Source: Letharia columbiana (Eukaryota > Ascomycota > Lecanoromycetes > Lecanorales > Parmeliaceae). Taken from it: a stretch of 64,000 nt of DNA. The notes beneath the pieces were generated by a model. That model was not told the DNA's origin, did no database searches, and saw only the letters and a list, made by a program, of their open reading frames with translations. The translations under genes were made by a program, and so were the position numbers. Shown here in pieces: positions 33,001-44,222 of the stretch (its first letter is position 1; each line of letters starts with the position of its first letter). Location: the NCBI RefSeq assembly GCF_014066305.1, contig NW_023501049.1, positions 1,077,001-1,141,000 of the forward strand. The letters run 5' to 3'.

Positions 33001-34003
33001 GTTCCCCCACCAGTGATTTCGAAGATATTGCTTGACGTGGTTTAGGCGAAGCCTGGCTCCATTGCAGTGCTTGTTGGGTCACTTGATTTGAATTATCTGC
33101 TTCCGCATTTGGCAATGGAAAGACGAAGGATGGTGAAGCCTCTGTGAAACTCTGCCCAGCTTCGATTTTCGGCGGATCGGGCAAGTTGACAACTTTGGAA
33201 TAGTCTCCTTGGCGAAGCACTGCTGGTTGGTAAACGAAGTTGGAAAGATATTGGATTGGTGGTGGTGAAAGGTCGGCCCCCGAGTGCTGATCGACTGTTT
33301 CATATGGGTCTGCTGATTTCCGACTTTCTGGCTGCTGAGGAAGTGAGCCTTGGAGTCTGGCATCGTGGTGTTCTTCGAAAATTTCCCGGCCGATTTCGGA
33401 CCATGAGATAGACGTGCGGTTGATAGCATCACCTCCCTGTTGACCAGATGGGATGGTTTTTAGAGATCCGTGAGTTTCCAATCTCCGCAAAGCCTGGCCA
33501 TGTTTGCCAGGATCAAATGGAGATCTTGGAGAAGGAGACCTATGCGAGGCTGTGTTGGAGTTCGAGGTCGAACGACATTGAGGTCCAGTATTGGTCATGA
33601 AGTCTCTATTGCTGGCGTCTTCGGAAGGCTGAGACAGCATGATAAGCCCCGTCGGGCCGACAAGAGGTGAGGAACCGCTGCATATTGTTCGTGGAAGGTA
33701 TCCTACAACTCTCGAAGGTCCACTCGGCGTAAGTGGCACTTGCGCTGCCGAGCCATGTTGACCGTTGTGGTGTACGTAAGAAAAGTACTCGCGGCTTGGT
33801 GTTCGTGTTTGAGGTACCGTTGATGCACGGATACTCTGTGTTTCAGGCAGATACACCCTGCTTGGGGACGATTGATATCCACTTGCCGTCGTTGTTTGCG
33901 GGACCAATGATCCATGGCCACACTCAAGGTCTTCACTACCAGCTGGCTCAGCTGGAGAATCTCCGCCATTCCTTCGGAAGAACTGGTTGAACGGGGGTAG
34001 CAT
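30059..34003 (-). CDS. Large mostly disordered protein with C-terminal membrane segments, unidentified
   Basis: A single uninterrupted frame of 1314 aa from ATG 34003 (MLPPFNQFFRRNGGDSPAEP). I do not recognise it. About 1230 residues are Ser/Pro/Asn/Gln/His-rich and low in complexity. The end is ordered: a Pro/Arg/His-rich strip (RIRPGLPRPRPHPDPLGRP), then one hydrophobic segment RIYLIPSMVIPPIALVYGHG, a short loop with GITRFHTAGEINGF, and a last very hydrophobic helix ICILAIIIAMIIISASG at the terminus. This suggests a protein anchored by two C-terminal helices with a long cytoplasmic tail. No introns are needed. The length without stops and the two helices argue for a real gene. Confidence 0.75.
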   Translation of the reverse strand: MLPPFNQFFRRNGGDSPAEPAGSEDLECGHGSLVPQTTTASGYQSSPSRVYLPETQSIRASTVPQTRTPSREYFSYVHHNGQHGSAAQVPLTPSGPSRVVGYLPRTICSGSSPLVGPTGLIMLSQPSEDASNRDFMTNTGPQCRSTSNSNTASHRSPSPRSPFDPGKHGQALRRLETHGSLKTIPSGQQGGDAINRTSISWSEIGREIFEEHHDARLQGSLPQQPESRKSADPYETVDQHSGADLSPPPIQYLSNFVYQPAVLRQGDYSKVVNLPDPPKIEAGQSFTEASPSFVFPLPNAEADNSNQVTQQALQWSQASPKPRQAISSKSLVGEPDASPDLPSKNLSSKEMPENNTIGSIVRDFGTQGSKQFEDVFAYEAKGEEEQQRRIGNLIPKHPHSAHTFAQSPTFEEIDEYLWSPAPSDDGQEAPSAPHTPVPRHAPSDALRASPISGLSPDSYGGFSRSLKPYGIEHIRSRTGSSGSQRTIDSPLPHIDVLIPAGNIDLHSHSDFLGSSQHASTMGSRDFSSILLRYSGVITDGASSRPMSENELKGEVLHSLGDRTKTGLSMLRSRDSSSQADRHTNSEQIRGDHKPNALLEAFPLDRVLSPSADAGPGSSQTSSSPSADRYGGDPSGHKARLGNDGLPASRTRCPTPPLLFGKHAIGEPKNTSTTSRPALGGNTSRFDQNPEPIRLKETGRLPTALCSLGEQDWETVSAETEAGTHAFNGIAFDTETGSSLADNSDSGNLSPSKEPHYPFYGVRTQPVMQHPAHPRHNHSCVLLKNSQTGELVQVPEYEYASGGRLPNNNTSAQLVSSVRADSTYQHPSPLRVEHNHPFSSSLSIIRLNKPSAINIQDSCVMMQQNHLSSKPSSCGLSEGVQEVKEKQTQVPLYNTTQDASRDRDPAVDQNQLIIDSREQSHHSSPWLSTVSEVASSELSLPRNGGTFTEMIVWDGKAHVHGTPERGGNREVGSSLADASSPGANFSSSPAPLASSPIYFPDTPSSLGQGLHEQAVRHNLDDGSLNLLGDFHKSLARSFNREDPATSTVNIEDRSRSHSVSGPRLEHRESSPRRRRSSSESHSKLMETPSAQKASALNLSSSDGYAQQTTSSVLLLRNPFSRSDDNDSRYSHHQHNFMERKGRQPKADDASINDPTTPSSTESRPFVRDGVVHTDAAPPVLRHPVYGRDRPWDRIRPGLPRPRPHPDPLGRPLFQRPVARAESPHLHRIPHPPTPELLERHVLLSRIYLIPSMVIPPIALVYGHGYMDGITRFHTAGEINGFRNTEKTIALCWGYGSSAICILAIIIAMIIISASG

Positions 34004-36870
34004 CCTGACGCTTAACTCTTCGCCGGAAATTGTTTGCCTCAGTGGCCGATCCTCAAATAGTTTAGGAGCTGAAGATTTAGTCAAACAGGACCCGATTGAA
34101 GAGACACCTTCCTAGACCGACAAAATTAACTTAAGGGTACCAACCGCAAGGATTCCACTTGTAAGGTAAGTTGACAAGCTATGACTCAAAAACGCGAAAC
34201 CCTGGACGCGACGTGTGTTAACAATGAGGGTAAGCTGCAAAGCAAATTCAGACACAAGGACTCCAACAGGAAAGGATGTGAACTTACGGTCTTGGAAAGA
34301 CCCAGTTTAATACGTCCACAGCTGTGATCAGCAAGGCCCAATATAGTTGGTATACTGACTTTGAAATTCCGTTACAGTAAAGGAGGCTGATACAGGAACT
34401 CGCTGAACTCTGCGCCCAAGTAAGAGCTCCTGTGCAGCAATTCGGAATCAATATCGTTTAGGCAAGGTAGACTTTGGCAGAGTAGATTTAATGTTACTGT
34501 CAGGTTTCCGAAGTCAGGAGTGTGAGGAAGGGTATTGGTGGTATTGATGATGGAGGAGGCTGGTCGTTGGATTGTTTTGGATGATGAGAATCTGAAGCCC
34601 TTGGCTGCAGCCTCTTCTAGTAACTGCAACAACAGGCCGTTCGAAGGTTGTCTTGGCCTTGCAATAATCAAGCGATGGCAAGCTGGTAGCGATGAACCTG
34701 GTGAATTGGGGGAGTCGAGAAGTGGAAAAGGGGTGTCGAGGATGAACGATCTAGGCGAAGTGTTGATAGTTGATCAACAACTTGGCCTAATTTTGATTCA
34801 TCCATTTCGACTTGCCATCTCTTCCCTTCCTGCAGCCCTGACAACAACTATGAAGTCGATCTTCAGCTACCACTACTTCTCATAACCCTGCCTACAAGCA
34901 GGAGTCTTTAGTGTTCCCGCAGCCAGTGTTCCGTCCAACATAAACAGTCAACAACGCCAAGCTGTGTTCCTTTCTTCCAGTTTTTCGGAGCCTTAAGAGA
35001 CCTCACTTTTCGCGTGTTCGTCGGACGATCGTCTGGATAACCAGGCAAGCGGTCATGGCATCATCATGTTTGTCGAAGACCTATCCGTGTACTTGTGTAT
35101 CACTTCATCTTCCCTGTCACTGTTCATCTCCCCGTCATGACTTTGCGATAATGTCTTTGTTCCTGACCTAGCAAACGCAGGTTGATCACATAGCTCTCCA
35201 ATGGCGGAGGCAGGAGCACTCACCAGACAAGTTCTCCGTTGGTCACTGTATCAATCATTCAGCCATGGTTTCCTCAGATGTAACGGCTATTTTTCCTAAA
35301 GACGATTGGGAACGGAATCAGGGCCAGTCGTGTTGTCTACTTCAGCATTGACATTAACGAAGATGGGTTCTCGATCAGAGAAACAAGATATCATCCAAGA
35401 TTTACAGAGTCAGAGATCATGCAAGAAAATTGACAAGCAACATTATCAAAAGATCACTTGGAGAAAGCACTAAAGACCAAGAAAGCAAAGCAGAAGTGGT
35501 TGAGAAGAACAAGCGAAGGAAGAAGGAATTACGAGGGGAAGAGAACATTTGTGAAAGCAATAAGGGCAATACTCCATTTTCCGATCTCTCTTCAAGCCCT
35601 CCCAAACCGCCTAGCCGGGCCTGCTTTACATCAAAGGTAACACTAGACTCTGACGGGGAAAGAGGTTTTGCAAGACCGGAAGAGACCCTTGTTCTTGGAG
35701 CGGTCTGAGAAACTTATGCTGTCGCCAGGCTGTGGTGCATAGCACCTCGAACTAAAAGACCATATAAGGAATTGGGCCGTGGACAACAATGTCCACATCA
35801 TCTCATCTCATCTCAGACGATTGTCCACTGTGCAAAACCCTGCGGAAAGAGACAAAGCTGGCATTCAGCGATACTTCAAAGCGGTGTAGGAGCTTTGTCA
35901 GACCCGTGTGTGTAAGAGAGGCCTAAAGTTTCTGTTGATTGACGTTCGGCTTGTATATCTTTCCCCAGGATATGTTGATATCTTTGTCCCCTTCGGTGCT
36001 AGCAACAGCAGTGTTGGAGAAGGCTAAAGCTGAACGAGCTATGTGGGCGTGCAGCCTAGCACACTTCCCCCAGTGGAGTAGACGCAGTGGGGTAGACGTG
36101 TGGTACTCTGTTCCCTTTACCTCAAACGCTGGTGGGTTTTATGTCTGCAAATCTGATGAAAGGAGGCTGCCTCGAAGTTTCGTAGCTTTAGGCATTCCGA
36201 TTCAATAGCTTGAGGTACACGTTGTCTTAGAGGATGGGATGGCTGTGATGGGCTTGGCTCAAAGTGTTTCAGGCATCACTGTTTCGGATTTACAAATGAA
36301 GTCTTCTAATCATATCAATAGTTCTCCAGATCTTGAATAATCCTATGCAAAATTCTTGCGGGGCCATTTGAGCTGACTTGATCCAGGATCACATGCAGCA
36401 GGCATCAGTATTGAACCGCCGGCATGGGGTAAACGATATCATACTCTTTGGTCAAAAGGTGTGATTGCACAGTCTTCCATCTATTGTATAGGCTTATGGT
36501 TATGGAGCCATCCCTTGGGGTCTTATATGGGTTGAAGATGACACGAGATTTGAGGCTTCAGAGAGGAGAGAGAAATTTTAGCTTTACGGACGATCTCCGC
36601 TCTCAAGACTGCCACACTAAGTCGTATCTTATACAAAGACCTAAGGTAACTTTCATTATTTTTAGACCAAATTTTATATTTCGTTCTACACAAATTATGG
36701 CTCATGCTCCACAAGATCTCTCATTGAACTCGTCCAATCATGACTACGTGTAAAGAGTTACAAACATAAAAAGACATCGCTATGCAACCAGCAGTCCGCG
36801 ATGCCAAAGCCCGCAAAAGGTGCGCCGCTGACGCCTCTTGCATGCTGGCTTGCCATGAGCTCAGAGAATC
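34004..36870. other. 2.9 kb region without a recognisable gene
   Basis: Between the start of the 1314-aa gene and the stop of ATG2. Only short frames. A small direct repeat CAGTGGAGTAGACG/CAGTGGGGTAGACG lies near 36073, and a CATCT microsatellite near 35799. I see no tRNA, rRNA or transposon frame. It may be a long promoter or an unrecognised noncoding locus. Confidence 0.45.
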
Positions 36871-39800
36871 TCAATGCCTCTTGTATTTCTATCCGTGAAT
36901 CAGTATTTGCAAGCCAAAGGGAGGAGATGGACGTACATCCTCAATCCGCCTTCTGTTTCCAGGGTCCAAACTATTTGTCGCCCCCAGTAATGTCTGCCCC
37001 ACCGCATTGCTGACGCCCATTGCAGGCCTCAAAATTATTGTAGGAGCGCCTCTCAAAACTGCCCTCGCGGCGCCGCCTGCCGTGCCACTCTCCAAAATCT
37101 CCCCAGGCATTGCTATGATGGCATCTTTGGCGGTGAGTAGATCGCGCTCGAGGCTGGCATAGCCACCCCGAAGGCCTTGGACCACGCCTACTGGCTGATC
37201 GGCGTACGCACTGATCTGCGGCTTTTCGTCTTCCTCGAACTCGGCGTCTTCCCAACCAACACTCACATCTGATCTCTTCACCGGCTGAGTTAAAAGATCC
37301 TCGGCACCCTGAAGCACGGTTTGAGTACCGATCGCAAGCTTAGCTCCCAGTTTGACTAGTTCACTCGTCGTTGTCTTCGCGAAAGCAACCGCGCCTTTCT
37401 GCAAACTTCTAACCACCCTACCATCCTTTCGATACTCTCGGATAGGGATAGCGACTAGGTTGCGAAAACCGCCTCCAACATTCACGAGCGAGCGAATAGG
37501 TGCAAGTCCCGCAAGAACACCGGGCAGCTGGTTCCCTTTGACATCTGGCATCCAAATGTCATTGAGGGTTTTGCCGAGCTTGTCAAAACCAGAGACGCCA
37601 TAGATGATGACGTGTCGGAGAATCATGTCTGCTTGTTCAAGTATGAAAAAATTCATGAACTCGTTCGTATGTCCTGAACGAATACCTGCGTAATCGACTC
37701 TTTTTGGCTTAAAGTCGAACTTGACTCGTATGGAGTTCACTTCCACGCGCTGAAGGAACGGCGCTTCAGACTGCGAGGTTTGCATCGGCGCAGAGTTGTC
37801 CTTGAACTCGAAGAAACGGGTGATGAAATCAAGTGCATCCTGGTCGACATGAAGTCGTAGCGGAAGTATAGTGGCCTGAGCACGAATTAGCTTTCGTACT
37901 TTGTAAAACCTCCTTTCTCACCTTTAGAATGATCTCCGACGCTGCAAGACTGGGCACAGGCTTGACGTTCAATATCTCAAGGTGGATCATGTCTGTTCCA
38001 CTTTCGCGTTCTCCAACCTCATGCATGTAGGTAGCAAACTTCTTCCATGTGGAAGTTGGCACATGATCGAATATCTCGAGGTCCTGTACTCTGATGTCTA
38101 GAGAGCTTTGAGTATCGCCTGAGTCTGGCGACAAGACTATCACATCTGCAGAGACGCCCTTCAGCTCGAAGGTCATCTTGTGATACTTACTACGTTTCAA
38201 CCGCAGTTTCCTGCTGCCTCTCGAACGTGGTGCTTGACCTTTTCGGCTCGGCGAGCCTGAAGGTGTGGAAGTCGCATAGCTTTCTGTCTCACTGACAAGA
38301 TCGTCAAGATTGCGATTGACCTGATGAGCCAGCTCTCTTGGGTCACGATTCGCGGGAATACCAATGTAGATCGAATTGAAAAGAAAGTCACCAATCACGG
38401 ATTCCTCCTCTTCGTCGGGGTCCGCAGGTTTGCGTCTATCATTGCGAGCCAAACGTTCTGTGGCTTTGTTTTGAACGTCTTCGATGGCTTGGCTGATGGT
38501 GTCTCTGGTACTCTGCCAGTCGTAGCCATCATAGAGATTCCATATAAAGTGTACGTCCCGCACACGAACTCTCAAAGGACTGCCACGCACTCTGAACTCG
38601 TTGCTCAATCCGTAGGTGTTTTGCTGGATACTCCGCTGATGAGCAGTGCCTCCCACCACTGAGCTCGTTCCAAAGTGATCGTCGACGAAATCAAGAGAGG
38701 AGTTATCAGGAGCAATCTGTGTCTGCTCTTCGTAATTTTCCATGGTATTCTTGTTTCCCATTCCTTGGACGATCGAAGGGTTTGGTAGAGATTCTATATC
38801 ATCTTCAAGCATGCTGTCTGCGATGCCTTCGTATACTGATTCGAGGTTAGGATTATAGATACTGCTTACGAATTCGAGGTTCTGCGGGACGTCGTCGTCT
38901 ACTATATCGCCTTCGTCAAGTTCCAGTGATAATTCCTTATCGGTATTAGGACTGATCTGAGTTGCTGGGAAAGCATTGCCCGAGAGCGAAGCGAGCATGT
39001 CTTCGACGGGTATGACCTCTGTCCTGTACTTCAATTCTGTGCAGGGCGGCGTTGGCGGTATCAGTCCAGTTATGATATTCTGCAATGTCTGGGTGGAGTC
39101 CGCGCATGACTCTAGGACAAAAAGATCGTCCCGGATCTCTACATCGATTGCCCTGCTGGAATCATTCTCGAGCTTGACAATTTTAATCGTAGCTTTTGCT
39201 GCAGAGATCAAGCTGACAGATACATAACCTAGGTCGGACAGAATTTCAACCTGACCTCGTCGGTCGATAGAGCTTTGAGCTGTAGAAGGGGCATTTTCAC
39301 GGTCGCCGATCACCATGAGTGAAGCCTTTCTGATATCAAGCACTGCGTCGGCTTCTTCTCCTCTGGGCATGGCACCTACGAAGTGAGTATCAGTGAAAAC
39401 AACAAGGCCTTTGGCCGGCGATTTGCGTGGATTGAGCCCCAGGGTCGAGTCTCGCACAGCAACATCAAGTCTCAATTCTTTCGAACCTTGCGAACGATCA
39501 CTGCTTGCGGGTTCTTGAGCCGAAGGCTTTGGTGTAGATCCTCTGTCGGCAGCTCGGGCAGTAAGAGTAGCCACAGAGCTCACCATATCAGCAACAATTG
39601 ATTGGACGGATGTGGCATCCTTCATTCCCATAACTGCCATAAGAGTGGGGACATGATACTCAAAGCGTACATTGTAAAGCTTTATTTTTGCTGTAGGTTC
39701 CATTTCGTTGCCGACAAAGCGAGCCATGACCATGGGTGAATACGTCTCGCCAACGATCTGCATGGGCAGAGCGTGTCCGACCAACTCTTCTGTACCGTTT

Positions 39801-42800
39801 CGATGAAGGTTCAATGTAGTAATTCCAAGAGCGACCAAGCTGGGGAATGCGACATATGCTGCCTCCAAGTCCTTCGAAGCCAAAATAGCTGCACCAAAGC
39901 TGTCGTTGACTTGGATCTTGAGTCTGAGGTCGCGAACCAACATCAGCGTTAGGATACCTGGACGATCATCCTCAGGCAGATATTTTGTCACAGTCGAGAG
40001 CTTTTTGAGGTCTTCCGATAACGCTGCAATACGTTGTAGATCGTCTAGATCCGACAGGATGCCTTCAAGGCTTTCGACTGTAGCGCGGACTACGCCTCCT
40101 TGTCGTCGTTGACGCAAGAGAGTATCCAGCAGTATATCATCATCCCTTTCATACTCGTCTTTGGAAGGAGACAAGAGGGCAAGTAGCCGATCTAAATCCT
40201 TCTCTTTGGGTGTTGACAAGTACTCTATTCTAAGATTCGAAAGCTTCACCGCTGTAGATGGCTCAGAAGAGGCATGCCGCAGATACGGGTCACTGATGTT
40301 CAGTCGGTCGACTTGTAAGCCGAGACCTTCCGTTCGGCTGACAAGCTTCATGGCCGTGCTCTCAAGACGTAAAGAAGAGCGTGTACCCCGAAGATCAAGG
40401 ACAATGCCCCCAATCCTTGCCGTGACTTTGTTCTGCGTCTGAATTGGAGGAGATAGTCTTGGACTGTTCTGCGTTTGGCCTTCGAAGTGTACACCGCGAA
40501 CTGGCCTGCTGTGATGGGAAGTTTTAGCCGCCATGTCTACCACAGTCATAGTGGACATCATCGAGCTTCCGAGACCAAGCATACTGCTGAATCCGCCGAA
40601 CCAGGTAAAAGTCTCGTCGAGTCGGCGTGAGTCTAGAGCGATATGCAACGGAAGTGTTGTCAACTCAACCTTCGTGGCGCTAATTGTCTTCGTTACCGTT
40701 AACTTCATGTCATTGTCGATAGGTGCAAGTATGTCTCGGGTAGATTCTCTCATCTTCAAGCCGGAATCAAAGGAGAGGATGTCTTCCGAGACGTATCCAA
40801 ATGAAAATTTTCTTGTCGATAGTTCCAATACAGACGATGCTTCACTTTTGCGGTACATAGCACAGAATTCTTTCATCTCCGCTCTCAATAAAACTTCTGA
40901 GTCTCCACGCAGATCGTTTTGTTCCACGGGGTTCTGGGAACGTATACCTCTCACAGGCACTCCTTTGACGACGTCGAGAAACTTCCAGCACATCCGCTTC
41001 ACCTTCAATCTTACCTGGCTCACCTCTCTTGGAGCTGGTTGCGGGACAGCTGTTCTGCTCTTCTCGGAGGAAGAGGATGAACGCATGGCATTAATTTTTT
41101 CAATAACCAGAATCATCAATTTGGCGAGACCCATATCACCCAAGACTTGAATATTACCTACATCTATAGATGGCCGTCGGCCAGACTGCTGGGAGTCTGA
41201 GCTGTAATCCGAGGATAAGATTCCGTGAGCAGCGGCGTGGGTGGTCTGCGAGGTTAACCTTGAGCTTCCAGAGAGTGTCTGGCTCAAAGCAGCAGACGGT
41301 TGATGCTTGATCCCAATTGGGCTGTCTGCTGTATTGGCATTACCTTGGGGAATCTCCAGGGCAATGAAGTCAACGGATAGTATGCGCTTCATGATGGTGA
41401 AGGGGCTTTTGAGATTTGCCGAAGAGGCCTCAGAACCTTGGGATGAACCATCTCGCTGGCTGGGAAGTCTAGGGGGTGACACTGGCTCATGCCTTACATT
41501 GGTGGGCAATGTCGAAGATGGAAACATGTGTTCAGTCGATTCTGGATTGGAAATCCGGGGGATCCGAGGACCATGGTCATCATAATGGCTTGCAAGTCTA
41601 TCTCCATTCGCCGGTGTTTCATGCTGGCGTAAGATGCTGGTCGGTTTGTCCTGCAGAACTGAAAGATTACCTGGAACAAGCGAATCACTACCCTCGTCGC
41701 CGCTGTCCGAGCTCGAGGCGTTCCACTGACCAGGTATTGATGTGCTCTTATCTGTTTGCGGAGCAGAAACATGACTGATGGCACTCATGTACATGCTTTC
41801 TGCCTCCTCGTGACTAAAGATTTTTGATTGTGCAAGGTCTTCAGAAATTGGAGAAACTGTATGACTGCTGGGACTTGAGGACTTCGAAGGCAGAGCTTCT
41901 GTACTGATACCCATTGGCCGGCCAGGATCCTGGGGCTTGGCTCGTGGTTCAGATGGGCGCATGGAACCTTGACTTCGCATGTCGAACCCAAGCTCCGTTT
42001 GTGAGTTCCCAGCAGGGAGTGATGTTGGAGGAAATGCATCGAATTTTGCTGGAGGTGTCCGACCGCCTTCAAGCGACGCTGCATCAACGGAGTTGTGAGA
42101 CATTCTCGACAATGGGGCAGAAGATCCATAGTTGGCTGCCCCCTCGTGTAGAAACGACCTAAGATCTTTAGGATCTTTTCCTTCCTCGGGTGATTGTGGG
42201 GTGTCTCCGGAGGCGGAGTAGAAGGAGCCAGTGACCGCGCTATCATGATACTGACTATCGCCAGCATTGGACAGACCCAATGAAGCGGTAGATTCATGAT
42301 CCGTATCAGAACCCTCGGAATCCGTAGGCTCTTGACTGAAGTCATATATCATTGGTGCTTCGGAATCCTGAGAATCTTGTCTGTCTAGGCTCGCAGGGAG
42401 AGGACTGCTTATCGTTTTGGGTTCGCCAATGGTACTTGAAGCAGGAGAGTCTATAGGCTTGCTGCCAGATCTCGCTATAATGCTCGCGTGGGTAGTCTCC
42501 GGAGACGACGGTCCGGTAGATCGAGCAACGTTGGCGAACAACGAGGCATCAGAGATGAGCATAGCGTGAAAATTGGCCAATGTCACGCGACGGGTCTCTT
42601 GAAAGACAGAGTTAGAAGCTTCTTGGACGCTCCCTTGATCCGTTACGCTTGGTGTTGCTAGGCGGGTGATAGCGTTGACGATTATGTCCTCTATGTAAAA
42701 CCGAATGGTCAAGACATTCGACCTTTCTGATGTATCGCTGTTGGCAGAGCTTTCCGAAGCAATATCTAGCTTAATGTCCAGGTCCAATTCCACATCCTTG

Positions 42801-43590
42801 ACTTTCAACTGGACACGGTCCCCAACACCTTTCAGAAAGTCTGCCAAAAACCCTGGAAGGGGAAGTGTGTTGGCAACACCAAGATCGGACGTTTCGTCAC
42901 CATCATCGCTAGTCACTAGAGACTGATCCAGGTATTGGGACTTTGCAACAGCATCTTGCAGTTCGGCCTTTTCTTCCTTTGATTCGTCATGTAAGAATGA
43001 CTTAGCTAGGTCAACGGTAGTTGGCAAGTACTCTGAGACTCCTGCACGGCTGTCACCACCTGTTTGCAGTACAGGGCTGGGAAAACCGCCACCGGGGTCG
43101 TGAACGTGAGACTGTGTATTTCTTGGGTTGTCCGCTTTGACGCCCTTTGACGGTTTTCCCGACCGATTTCTTTTGGGTGGTGTCGATTTGGGTCTTCCCC
43201 CTCCGCATTGATCTTCGAGGTTTGCGTTCACGCGCACCTGCACTCCTTGCACTTCAACTGATATTCCACTTATGTAGAGGTCCGCAGGGATCGTAAGCCG
43301 AAGATACTGAATCTGAGCAGAAAAGATGGCCAAATTCCTTGGCAGTTGTAGTAAATCGGCAAGTTTCTGAAAGCATTTGCTCAGCCGTTGCACGACGGGA
43401 AGTAGAATGACCTGCATGGTATGCCCACCTTCGTATGCACGGCCACATCCCTCAGCTCAACTGTGCTCCTCTTACCCCATACTATATCCAACTTCTCGAG
43501 ATCTAAAGCATCGGTGTCCAGCAGCTCTAGTCGTGAAAGAGCATATCGTAAGATCCGCTTCTGGAAATAGGACGGAAGGAAGAAAGTCAT
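36871..43590 (-). CDS. atg2: Autophagy-related protein 2 (ATG2)
   Basis: ATG2 is a rod-like bridge that moves lipids from the ER to the growing autophagosome, working with Atg9 and Atg18. Exons 43590-43429, 43366-37922, 37875-36937 and 36888-36871 give 2187 aa. The N-terminal chorein region is [37 protein letters not shown], then [15 protein letters not shown]. The middle holds long Ser-rich disordered stretches. The conserved C-terminal domain has [53 protein letters not shown] and [20 protein letters not shown]. Introns are 62, 46 and 48 nt. The last coding exon is only 18 nt (KYKRH and stop), which restores the usual family end. Start ATG 43590 matches the conserved [12 protein letters not shown]. 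Confidence 0.96.
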
Positions 43591-44222
43591 TGTCACTGGT
43601 GCAAACCACAAAAGACGGTTATCGGCTTATCATCGCAACGACCTTTCGATGCTGGACGCGGAGTCGCACCTGGTGAGGAGTGATCGAGGGTAGAGACCAT
43701 CCTAAGTTCTTTTTCGGTGGAGGCCTGTACTGATAACTCATGTTGGGGGAGACACCTGTCGTCGTCAAACAGTAGATTTCTTTTGCCACAGACGTGTGTA
43801 AATTTTAAGAGAATCTGGCAGTCAACACATGATTCATTGCCCGTTCTTCTACTGAATGTGACCATCCCCCACGTCAATACCTAGTAGTCTGGTGGGGCTT
43901 GGAGAAACTCGAATCCTCTAAGGTATGATTACCGTATTGATATTTTTGAATACGGAAAGTAATTGTTACCTCTTCCTCATCTCGAATGCCTTGCGTCTTC
44001 AAGCCGTCCTTCTTATCAAAATACGGCCATTGCAATGTACTCATCATTGACATATAAGAAGAGCCCCCTCTGAGAGGATTGTCTTTCAGGGTCAATTTCC
44101 CGAACTGACATGAATATGTTGACATTGTTTTTCCACGCCAAAAAGGCGGAGAACGGTATCATATGTAGGTTGTACTGTGCTGTGCTCAGTCCTTGCATTT
44201 CAAAGTCTTTGTGTGCGTCTAT
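43591..44222. other. Intergenic region between the adenosine deaminase gene and ATG2
   Basis: 632 bases, both neighbours on the minus strand. Short frames only, none recognised. It should hold the deaminase 3' end and the ATG2 promoter. Confidence 0.4.

Noticed and set aside
41300..42345. Long frames opposite and alongside the ATG2 middle region.
   Set aside because: They are shadows of the Ser-rich coding frame of ATG2.
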